A stretch of 64,000 nucleotides of DNA from Thiothrix winogradskyi (GTDB lineage: Bacteria > Pseudomonadota > Gammaproteobacteria > Thiotrichales > Thiotrichaceae): contig NZ_CP091244.1 in assembly GCF_021650935.1 (NCBI RefSeq), positions 3,472,001 to 3,536,000 on the forward strand, written 5' to 3'. The notes below the pieces were generated by a model. That model searched no databases. It saw only the letters and a list, made by a program, of their open reading frames with translations, and was not told the DNA's origin. Positions 45,958 through 53,665 of this stretch are shown piece after piece (the stretch's first letter is position 1; each line of letters starts with the position of its first letter). The position numbers and the translations under genes are program-made.

Positions 45958-47621
45958 ATCCGACGCTGGAACTGGTTTCGGTTCAATACGCACTCGCGTT
46001 ATTGATTGGGCAAGACCTCGATTTGCACACCATGTTACGCAAATTTCTGCCACCAGCCTTAAAGTTGCTGAATTGCCGCAGCGGTTACATCTGGTTACAC
46101 AAAGGCGTCAAACAGGATAATGCCACACAAGCCCCGCCACCTTGTTACAGCTACCCTGCCTTGCGCGGTACACTCGAAGCAAATCAACCACAGTTAGCCG
46201 CACAGATCCAGCAATGCGCCAACCAAGGCTGGCTGATTAAAAAGCCGGGGGAAATAATCCCCATAGGGGACATGTATTACCATTTCATGCCACTTGGCGA
46301 TAACGGTTTATTGGTGGTCGTGCGTGATCCACCTTTGCCGGAAGCCCATATACTCGCCTTAGGTTTGGTGCTTAAACGTCTGGAAACCGCCTGTTTAGCC
46401 TGTTTACAACACGCCTATCTGGAAGAAGCCCGTACAGAAGCCTTGCAAGCCAAGGAAATGGCAGAAAAAGCCAGCAAAGCTAAAAGCGAATTTCTGGCGA
46501 TGATCAGCCATGAAATCCGCACCCCCATGAACGGCATTATCGGCTTAACGGATTTAATGTTGTACAGCGAGGTGTCTGAGTCGCAACGCGAACACTTGGG
46601 CATGATCAAATCCTCATCGAATGCCCTGCTGGATATTATCAATGAGATTCTCGATTTCTCACGCATTGAAGCCGGAACACTGACACTCAACATCGCCCCC
46701 TTCCAATTACGCGCCTTATTACAAGATACCTTTACGCCACTCGCCTTACGCGCCCGTGCCAAGCAATTGCAGTTTCAGTGGGACATTCATGCCAACGTGC
46801 CGGATGCCTTAGCCGGTGACATCGGGCGTTTACGCCAAGTCATGATCAATTTAGTTGGCAATGCTATTAAATTCACCGAACAAGGGGAAGTCAGCGTCAC
46901 CATCAGCCTGCAAAGCGGTGCTCCCAGCGGGCAAGCGTGTGTGATGTTTGCAGTACGTGATACCGGCATTGGCATTCCCCGCGCCAAACAAGCCAGTATT
47001 TTTCAGCCGTTTCAGCAGGCGGACAGCTCCATCACCCGGCGCTATGGCGGCACGGGTTTAGGCTTAACCATTTCCTCACAATTGATCGCCATGATGGGCG
47101 GCACCTTGCGGGTAGACAGTGATGTGGGCGAAGGCAGCATTTTCCACTTCAGCGCCCCCTTCGCAGTCGTCACTCACGTTAAACCCACTGCACCAACAGC
47201 GGCGCAGACGCTGGCGCGTGCCGAGCGGGTTTTATCCATTCTGTTGGCAGAAGACAATGCCGTCAACCGGATGCTGGCAGTGCGCCTGTTAAACAAAGCC
47301 GGGCATCACGTCAAAGTCGCCGAAAATGGGCGCGATGCCGTGCAGGAATGGCAGAACAATCGCCCCGATGTGATTCTCATGGATGTGCAAATGCCCATTA
47401 TGGATGGCTTGGAGGCCACCACCCTGATTCGCACCGAAGAGCACGCCCAACAATTGCCACATACCCCGATTATTGCCCTAACCGCCAATGCCATGAGCAG
47501 CGACCGCGAACAATGCCTCAACAGCGGCATGGACGATTTCCTCAGCAAACCCTTTAACATACAAGATTTACTGGAAGTGTTAATGCGCGTTTGTCCCGTC
47601 ACAGAAATCAAGGATAAGTAG
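45954..47621 (+). CDS. Hybrid sensor histidine kinase with receiver domain (FIST-coupled)
   Basis: A 555-residue cytoplasmic kinase without membrane helices. The N-terminal 150 residues are probably a GAF-like sensor. The HisKA box is MISHEIRTPMNGIIG with His186, and the ATPase has NLVGNAIKFTEQG (N), DTGIGIP (G1) and GGTGLGLTIS (G2). The C-terminal receiver has ILLAEDNAVNR and the phospho-acceptor Asp477 in ILMDVQMP. The next histidine carrier is likely the Hpt protein at 48961. Its last 42 bases overlap the convergent phosphatase gene. Confidence 0.93.
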   Translation: MNPTLELVSVQYALALLIGQDLDLHTMLRKFLPPALKLLNCRSGYIWLHKGVKQDNATQAPPPCYSYPALRGTLEANQPQLAAQIQQCANQGWLIKKPGEIIPIGDMYYHFMPLGDNGLLVVVRDPPLPEAHILALGLVLKRLETACLACLQHAYLEEARTEALQAKEMAEKASKAKSEFLAMISHEIRTPMNGIIGLTDLMLYSEVSESQREHLGMIKSSSNALLDIINEILDFSRIEAGTLTLNIAPFQLRALLQDTFTPLALRARAKQLQFQWDIHANVPDALAGDIGRLRQVMINLVGNAIKFTEQGEVSVTISLQSGAPSGQACVMFAVRDTGIGIPRAKQASIFQPFQQADSSITRRYGGTGLGLTISSQLIAMMGGTLRVDSDVGEGSIFHFSAPFAVVTHVKPTAPTAAQTLARAERVLSILLAEDNAVNRMLAVRLLNKAGHHVKVAENGRDAVQEWQNNRPDVILMDVQMPIMDGLEATTLIRTEEHAQQLPHTPIIALTANAMSSDREQCLNSGMDDFLSKPFNIQDLLEVLMRVCPVTEIKDK

Positions 47622-48797
47622 CGAAATATCATCGGGTTTTTCCTTGGCATCATCATCCAACCCCAAAGTTACGGCTAATTGCTGAATGAGCTGCTGGGCA
47701 GGTTGCCGCCGCAAAGGCTGCAAATGGTTTTTTAAGGCAAGTTCGGTCATCATTGCACCGTTTGCCTCGTGCAACTCCAGCAAACCGTCTGAATACAAAA
47801 TCAACCGGCTCCCGCTTGGAAACGGTAGGCGTATCGTCTCGTACTCCATATCCGGCAATAAGCCAATCGGAAAGCCGGTGCAATCCAGTTGCTCCCACTT
47901 ATCGCTGATTGGGCTATACAAAAACGGTTGCGGATGACCAGCTTGCACAAAATACAACTGTTCTTGACGGGTATCGACCACGCCCATAATCAGCGTCAGG
48001 TAATGATCCCCCGTGTCCAATTGGTAATGCAGATGATGATTCAGACGTTCCGCCAAGCGTGACGGCAAGGTAGCAACCGCATGAGGTGACAAATCATCCA
48101 AACAATGTAACTCGCTGGTAGCGCTCAGCAAGGTTTGCAAACACATCGACAACAACGCCGACGCAATCCCGTGACCGGACACATCAATCGAATAAAAGAA
48201 CAATAAATCATCATCAATGGAAAAATAGTTAAAGGTATCGCCGCCGATATATTGAGCAGGTTGGAAAAACCAATCCACACGAATACGCCCGAATATTTTT
48301 TGGTTAGGCAGCACCCCGGCTTGTAACACCGCTGCACGTTGCAGATCATTTTTTATCAATTGTTGGGCAGCCGAGAGCGAGTCATTGACACTTTCCAGAT
48401 GGCGGTTTTTGTCTTCCAAAGTATGTTCCAGATCCAAGACACGTTGGGCAGCACGCAGGCGCACCTCCAGCTCTTCACGCACAATCGGTTTGGTCGCAAA
48501 ATCATCCGCACCGGCTTCCATTCCTTGAATCAGGTTTTGCTTACCTGACATGCCGGTTAGCAAAATAATGTAAACGTAGTAAGGTAATTCTGCCGCACGT
48601 ACCGTGCGGCACAACGTTGGCCCATCCATGACTGGCATTACCCAATCACTGATAACCACTTGAAAATGGTGTTGTCGGATCAATTCCCACGCTTCCTGAC
48701 CGTGGTCAGCCAGCATCACCTGATGACCCATCAGGGTAAGAATACGGCGCAGAATCAATTGCATATCTCTGGCATCGTCAACGACTAGAATATTCAT
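47580..48797 (-). CDS. Response regulator with PP2C/SpoIIE serine phosphatase output (RsbU-like)
   Basis: A 405-residue protein in two parts. The N-terminal receiver has Asp51 in VVISDWVMPVMDG with DD7-8 and Lys in ATKPI. A short coiled coil (about 125-160) leads to a PP2C-type phosphatase with metal residues in GGDTFNYF, DVSGHG and SDGLLE, and PDDISLLILDF. Its likely substrate is the phosphorylated STAS protein 3 kb away, so phosphorelay from the nearby kinases would be converted to partner switching. It points toward, and overlaps, the FIST-coupled kinase gene. Confidence 0.92.
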   Translation of the reverse strand: MNILVVDDARDMQLILRRILTLMGHQVMLADHGQEAWELIRQHHFQVVISDWVMPVMDGPTLCRTVRAAELPYYVYIILLTGMSGKQNLIQGMEAGADDFATKPIVREELEVRLRAAQRVLDLEHTLEDKNRHLESVNDSLSAAQQLIKNDLQRAAVLQAGVLPNQKIFGRIRVDWFFQPAQYIGGDTFNYFSIDDDLLFFYSIDVSGHGIASALLSMCLQTLLSATSELHCLDDLSPHAVATLPSRLAERLNHHLHYQLDTGDHYLTLIMGVVDTRQEQLYFVQAGHPQPFLYSPISDKWEQLDCTGFPIGLLPDMEYETIRLPFPSGSRLILYSDGLLELHEANGAMMTELALKNHLQPLRRQPAQQLIQQLAVTLGLDDDAKEKPDDISLLILDFCDGTNAH

Positions 48798-48899
48798 TGG
48801 CTATATCTTATTTTTATGATGTTATTAACACTCGGATAGAGATATGCTACCATCAAATTATAAATTGTCTATATAGATAAAAATGATAAAAATACAATT

Positions 48900-48929
48900 C
48901 CGGTAAGTGGTGCATTCTGCCACTACCGG
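48900..48929. repeat. Hairpin in the leader of the Hpt gene
   Basis: CCGGTAAGTGG (48900-48910) pairs with CCACTACCGG (48920-48929) with one bulged base and a 9-base loop. It is 31 bases before the Hpt ATG, in the region shared with the divergent phosphatase gene. There is no T run, so a leader structure or regulator site fits better than a terminator. Confidence 0.5.
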
Positions 48930-48960
48930 CTTAGCACAACCTAGCGGTTGAGGTACAAAC

Positions 48961-49311
48961 ATGACTACACATAGCCCTATTGATGCGGCAACCTACGCAG
49001 AACTTCAAGAAATCATGGCGGATGAATTCGGGGAAATAGTTGAATTTTTCATCTCGGATACCGAGAGTGCGCTAGAGATCCTACAGCAATGCGTTGACAC
49101 CCAAGACAGCGCACAAGTCGGCACAATCTGCCACAAACTCAAATCCAGCAGCAAGATTCTGGGTGCTTTTACCTTAGCGGAACTCACCCGCTTACTGGAA
49201 GAATACAAAGATCATCAGGATCAACCAAGCGCGTCTGCACACCTCATCCAACTCCGTGAAGAATTTGCCCAGGTACTGGATTGGCTCAAGCAACAAGCTG
49301 CCATTGCTTAA
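48961..49311 (+). CDS. Hpt phosphotransfer protein
   Basis: A 116-residue all-helical domain whose transferable histidine is His58 in TICHKLKSSSKILGA. Such proteins shuttle phosphate from a hybrid kinase receiver to a response regulator. The gene is preceded by GAGG and is followed 48 bases later by the H-NOX gene. It could serve the H-NOX-coupled kinase, the FIST-coupled kinase, or both, delivering phosphate to the receiver-phosphatase. Confidence 0.9.
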   Translation: MTTHSPIDAATYAELQEIMADEFGEIVEFFISDTESALEILQQCVDTQDSAQVGTICHKLKSSSKILGAFTLAELTRLLEEYKDHQDQPSASAHLIQLREEFAQVLDWLKQQAAIA

Positions 49312-49359
49312 ATACACCACACAACCAAACTGACGGCCCAATAACAATAGGAATAACGC

Positions 49360-49908
49360 ATGAAAGGTTTAGTGTTTACCGAGTTTCTGGAAATGGTTGA
49401 ACAAACTTTTTCCGCTGATACGGTGGATGATATTATTGACGCAGCCGACCTGCCCTCTGGTGGTGCGTACACCGCTGTCGGGACTTACCCGCATTCTGAA
49501 ATAGTTACCCTAGTGCAACAGCTTTCCATAAAAACAGGAATGCCGATACCTGAATTGGTCAAAGCATTTGGACGTTATTTATTCGGGCGTTTTGTGGTGC
49601 TCTACCCCAGCTTTTTTGCTGCCGCTCCCGATGCATTCGACTTTCTCGATTCCATCGAAAACCACGTGCACGTTGAAGTACGCAAACTCTACCCCGATGC
49701 AGAATTACCCACCTTTGAAACCGTGCGCGAAGGTGAACACAAACTAATCATGATTTACCGCTCGAAACACCCCTTTGCAACCTTAGCAGCAGGATTAATT
49801 GAGGGCTGTCTCAGCCATTATCAAGTGAAGGCACAAACGGAAATGGTCGATTGCTCTGCTGGGCAAGGCACGCACGTTGAATTCCATATCACGCGAATGA
49901 CTGCCTAA
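49360..49908 (+). CDS. H-NOX heme nitric-oxide-binding sensor protein
   Basis: A 182-residue haem sensor that would bind NO and control the adjoining kinase. The proximal haem ligand is His104 in NHVHVEVRKLYPDAELPTF, a segment near-identical to those of other proteobacterial H-NOX proteins. The porphyrin-anchoring motif, normally Y-x-S-x-R, here reads YRSKH (Tyr133, Ser135, His137), with His for Arg. AGGA precedes the ATG. The gene overlaps the hybrid kinase as TAATG, the usual H-NOX/kinase pair. Confidence 0.93.
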   Translation: MKGLVFTEFLEMVEQTFSADTVDDIIDAADLPSGGAYTAVGTYPHSEIVTLVQQLSIKTGMPIPELVKAFGRYLFGRFVVLYPSFFAAAPDAFDFLDSIENHVHVEVRKLYPDAELPTFETVREGEHKLIMIYRSKHPFATLAAGLIEGCLSHYQVKAQTEMVDCSAGQGTHVEFHITRMTA

Positions 49909-51653
49909 TGAGCGACGAAGTGGCTCGCCTGCAACGCCGTCTGGAACGCGAGCGATCCGCCCGCAAACAGGCTGAACAATTGCTGGAAAGCAAAAGTCTG
50001 GCGTTATATCAGGCTAATTTGGAATTGCGAGCGCAAGCGGAGTCCCTAGAACACACCATTGCCGAGCGCACCCGTGAACTCGTGGAAGCACGCGATCAGG
50101 CGCTCTCCGCCAGCCGTTCCAAAAGCGCGTTTCTGGCTGCCATGAGCCATGAAATTCGCACGCCGATGAATGGCATTATCGGCATGACAACCTTGCTACA
50201 AGACACCGAATTGGATCAAAACCAGCGGCGTCAGGTCGAAATGACCTTGCATTCTGCTCAATCCCTGTTGGGGATTATTAATGACATCCTCGATATTTCC
50301 CGGCTCGATGCAGGCAAGCTGGAATTATTGGAAGAGGACTTCAAACTCAGCGAAACCTTGCCCAGTGTCATTGAAACACTCGGCGTTATCGCCAATCAGA
50401 AACAACTCGAACTGTTCAGCATTGTCGACAAGCGGGTCGCCAACTGTTTACGCGGTGATGCCTTACGCTTGCGGCAGATTTTGATGAATCTGCTGGGTAA
50501 TGCAATCAAATTTACCCAACACGGGCAAATTGTGTTACGCATCTTACCTGCTACGCAAATGGCGGAAGGTATCCGCGTCGAAGTACAAGATTCCGGGGTC
50601 GGTATTCCGCCCGATAAACAACACTCGCTGTTTCATGCCTTCAGTCAAATTAACCGTTATGACCAACACAATGGCAGCGGTACAGGCTTAGGGTTGGCAA
50701 TCAGCCGCAAACTGGTTCACCTCATGGAAGGCGTTATCGGGGTCACTAGCCAACCGGATGCTGGCAGTACCTTTTGGTTTGAAGTCCCCTTCAAAACCAC
50801 GGATGCGCAAACACGCTGCTCCACACGTTTAAGCAGCCGGTGTTTAGTCATGCACCACAATGCCTTACATGCACAGTTAATTGCAGAACAATTGAGCAAC
50901 CTTGGTGCGGATTGCCAAGTAATCAGTGATATAAGCAACGCCAATAATCTGCCGGATGCTCAACCCTTTGACTGGTTAGTCATTGACTACAACAGTTACC
51001 CAGTAGCACAACGGGCATTACTAAACCAATTATTTGAGCATATCAACGCCTTAAAACCTCCGGTACACCTATGCAATATTTCATCGCAAACCAAGAATTG
51101 CGTGCAATGCAGCGGCTCGAACTCGCCTAAATATCGCCATTGTTTAGTAAAACCTATTACCCAAAGCAAACTTCTGGGTTTGTTAGCTGCCCCTGAAACC
51201 TCCACAGAGACGCTTACATTACTCAATGAGCCATCCCCCATTATGCTGGCACGCCAAGCACAGGCGGACGTTCTACACAGGGGTACGCACATACTGGTGG
51301 TAGAAGATCACAAAGTTAATCAACTGGTGGCGAAAGGGATGCTGGCAAAATTAGGCTATCGCGTCACCTTAGCCGAAGACGGCTTTCAGGCACTCGATAA
51401 AGTCCGTACTCAAGCGTTTGACTTGATATTGATGGACATTCAAATGCCCGGCATGAGTGGCGTCGAAACCACTCGGCATATCCGCGCAGAATTTCCTGAC
51501 AATACAATTCCTATCATCGCACTCACTGCTAATGCCATGAAGGGCGATGAAGTGGAATACCTGCAAGCCGGTATGAATGCTTGCCTGACTAAACCCATTC
51601 AAATGGATGTGCTGGCAAGCACGTTGAAGGAATGGTGCCCAGCCACAGCCTGA
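49908..51653 (+). CDS. Hybrid sensor histidine kinase with a degenerate and an intact receiver (H-NOX-coupled)
   Basis: A 581-residue cytoplasmic kinase with no sensory domain of its own. It has an N-terminal coiled coil (about 1-65), HisKA with His81 in AAMSHEIRTPMNGIIG, and an ATPase domain (NLLGNAIKFTQHG, DSGVGIP, GSGTGLGLAIS). A receiver-like region (about 305-410) retains WLVIDYNSY but its acidic pair is replaced (RCLVMHHNALH), so it is probably inactive. The final receiver has ILVVEDHKVNQ and Asp510 in ILMDIQMPG. H-NOX probably inhibits its autokinase activity when NO-bound, as in known pairs. Confidence 0.93.
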   Translation: MSDEVARLQRRLERERSARKQAEQLLESKSLALYQANLELRAQAESLEHTIAERTRELVEARDQALSASRSKSAFLAAMSHEIRTPMNGIIGMTTLLQDTELDQNQRRQVEMTLHSAQSLLGIINDILDISRLDAGKLELLEEDFKLSETLPSVIETLGVIANQKQLELFSIVDKRVANCLRGDALRLRQILMNLLGNAIKFTQHGQIVLRILPATQMAEGIRVEVQDSGVGIPPDKQHSLFHAFSQINRYDQHNGSGTGLGLAISRKLVHLMEGVIGVTSQPDAGSTFWFEVPFKTTDAQTRCSTRLSSRCLVMHHNALHAQLIAEQLSNLGADCQVISDISNANNLPDAQPFDWLVIDYNSYPVAQRALLNQLFEHINALKPPVHLCNISSQTKNCVQCSGSNSPKYRHCLVKPITQSKLLGLLAAPETSTETLTLLNEPSPIMLARQAQADVLHRGTHILVVEDHKVNQLVAKGMLAKLGYRVTLAEDGFQALDKVRTQAFDLILMDIQMPGMSGVETTRHIRAEFPDNTIPIIALTANAMKGDEVEYLQAGMNACLTKPIQMDVLASTLKEWCPATA

Positions 51654-51693
51654 CACCCACCAATAATAAAAATAATCAGGGAGAATCCCACCG

Positions 51694-52221
51694 ATGAATA
51701 TCATCTCACACGTTCTGCTCAGTATGTTGCTGGTGCTGGTTGCTTACTTGGGCATTCAAAATCAGCAAATCCGTGCAGAACTTACTGTGCTTAACGCCTC
51801 ACAGCAAAGCGCCTCAAACGTATTAGCCGAAACACTCGCGCCCTTAAGCACCAAAATTGATGCCATCAATAGCGTCACCAGTAAGATCGGCAAAGAAGCG
51901 GATGATGCCGCCAATCAGAAACTGGCTGCCCTGCAAAAACGCCTGGATCTCTACAAACTCATCGGCACACTCAACCAAGCTAACCAATTACGCGCCGAAG
52001 GCAAAGGTGCGGAAGCCGCAGAAAAACTCGCCAGTACCAAAAAACCGATCTGGCAAGCCGGTGAAACCTTCGCCGCCCACAAAGCCAAATTGCAAGGGCT
52101 AATGGGACCAATCGACAAACTGACAGGCGCATGGAAAAGCGGTGATACCAGCGCCAATGTGGATGCAGTACGCAAAGAACTCGAAGCAGTCTTAGGAGCA
52201 CTGGGCAATGAACAAAAATAA
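51694..52221 (+). CDS. Membrane-anchored coiled-coil protein, function unknown
   Basis: A 175-residue protein with a single N-terminal membrane helix (about residues 5-22) and a long, charged helical region likely to form a coiled coil in the periplasm (NVLAETLAPLSTKIDAINSV, then KLAALQKRLDLYKL). No known family was recognised. AGGGAG is upstream of the ATG. Its end overlaps the DUF3131 gene by 14 bases, so it is translated together with it and may be an accessory of the polysaccharide machinery. Confidence 0.7.
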   Translation: MNIISHVLLSMLLVLVAYLGIQNQQIRAELTVLNASQQSASNVLAETLAPLSTKIDAINSVTSKIGKEADDAANQKLAALQKRLDLYKLIGTLNQANQLRAEGKGAEAAEKLASTKKPIWQAGETFAAHKAKLQGLMGPIDKLTGAWKSGDTSANVDAVRKELEAVLGALGNEQK

Positions 52222-53665
52222 TCTCAAAATAGCGCTTGCCTGGTTAACAGGCTTAGGCATTGCAGGCATTCTCATTCTGTTCATCAACAACAGCGCCCCG
52301 TCAGTGGCTGAACCTGCTGCCGCGAACGATTCCCCCAGCTTATTACAAATGCTAAAAACCGGCTCCACCTCTGGGCGTAACGACACGTTTTGCGCCCTCA
52401 CCACCGGTCCCGACAACAGTTGTTTAGGCTCACCCCAAGCCTTGTGCAGCAAAGATCTGGAAATGGCAAAAATTGCTTGGAAATACTTTGAAAACAACTA
52501 CAACCCGACCACGGGTTTGTATAACGCAGCGGATAAATACCAGTCCACCACCATGTGGGATACCGGCTCGGCACTGGCGGCAACCATTACCGCGCACGAT
52601 CTTGGCTTAATTGACGAGAAAACCTTTGATGAGCGCATCCAAGCCATGTTCAAAATATTGACGACGATGGAGTTGTTCAACAAGGAAGCACCCAACAAGG
52701 TATACCACACCGGCACAGGGGCAATGGTGGACTACCGTAACCAGCCAGCCCCGGATGGTATCGGCGTTTCCATCCTCGATCTGGCACGGATTGTTTCCTG
52801 GCTGAATACGTTGAGTTGTATGCACCCTAAATACGCTTACCCGTCGAAAAAAGTGCTTGAACGCTGGGACATGACCCGCCTGATCAAAGACGGGCAAATG
52901 TTTGGTTTATACCGTGACCCCGCTTCCAAGGAAAAAGCCATTGTGGTGGCGCAAGAGGGGCGACTGGGGTATGAACAGTATGCGGGCAAGATTTTCCGCG
53001 AACTGGGTTATGACCAGCAGATTTCGGCGACCTACAACAATAAATTCCGCGCTGTGACCAACATTTATGACGTACCGATTGCCTATGACAGCCGTGACCC
53101 GCGTGATTTGGGGGCATACAACTACGTGGTAACAGAATCGTATGCGATGGATGTGGTGGAAAACGGTCTGGATGCTGAAAACCAGCCACTGCTGGCAAAC
53201 ATCTATGAGGTGCAAAAACGGCGTTGGCAAGACACCGGCATTGTCACTGCGGTGTCGGAAGACAATCTCGATCAGAAACCGTACTTCCTCTACAACACCA
53301 TTTTCACGGCAGGGTTGCCTTGGAACGCCACCACAGACAAGGGGGTGCGTTACGACAACCTCAGAACCGTTTCGGTGAAAGCGGCATTGTCCTTGGCGAT
53401 TTTGTTCCCGGAAGATCCTTACAGCAAGGAGCTGGCATACACCGTCGGCACTGCGTATGACCCGGAACGCGGCTGGTATTCCGGCATTTATGAAAACGGT
53501 GGTGGTTACAACAAGGCGATTACTGCCAATACCAATGGCATCATCATGAGCTTGCTGCTGTACAAAAAGTACGGTGAGTTTTATCCGGTATGCAAACGCT
53601 GTGAACGCGGTATCAAATCCCAAGTGATTGCGGCTAAAACGTGCGATGCCTGCGCCACTGAATAA
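52208..53665 (+). CDS. DUF3131 protein, membrane-anchored (copy B)
   Basis: A 485-residue protein with one N-terminal helix (about 8-27) and a periplasmic DUF3131 domain. Compared with copies A and C it has the same blocks (AWKYFENN, GLYNAADKYQSTTMWDTGS, EGRLGYEQYAGK, TAVSEDNLDQKPYFLYNT, GWYSGIYE, NKAITANTNG). It also has a Cys pair near residue 70 and a C-terminal cysteine-containing tail (CKRCERG and CDACATE), which may form disulfides or bind a metal. Closer to copy C than to A by eye. It is the middle gene of a three-gene set after the H-NOX kinase. Confidence 0.85.
   Translation: MNKNNLKIALAWLTGLGIAGILILFINNSAPSVAEPAAANDSPSLLQMLKTGSTSGRNDTFCALTTGPDNSCLGSPQALCSKDLEMAKIAWKYFENNYNPTTGLYNAADKYQSTTMWDTGSALAATITAHDLGLIDEKTFDERIQAMFKILTTMELFNKEAPNKVYHTGTGAMVDYRNQPAPDGIGVSILDLARIVSWLNTLSCMHPKYAYPSKKVLERWDMTRLIKDGQMFGLYRDPASKEKAIVVAQEGRLGYEQYAGKIFRELGYDQQISATYNNKFRAVTNIYDVPIAYDSRDPRDLGAYNYVVTESYAMDVVENGLDAENQPLLANIYEVQKRRWQDTGIVTAVSEDNLDQKPYFLYNTIFTAGLPWNATTDKGVRYDNLRTVSVKAALSLAILFPEDPYSKELAYTVGTAYDPERGWYSGIYENGGGYNKAITANTNGIIMSLLLYKKYGEFYPVCKRCERGIKSQVIAAKTCDACATE

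Noticed and set aside
48841..48900. AT-rich stretch before the Hpt gene considered as an origin or attachment site
   Set aside because: It shows no direct repeats, DnaA-box pattern or integrase nearby; it fits an ordinary divergent promoter region.
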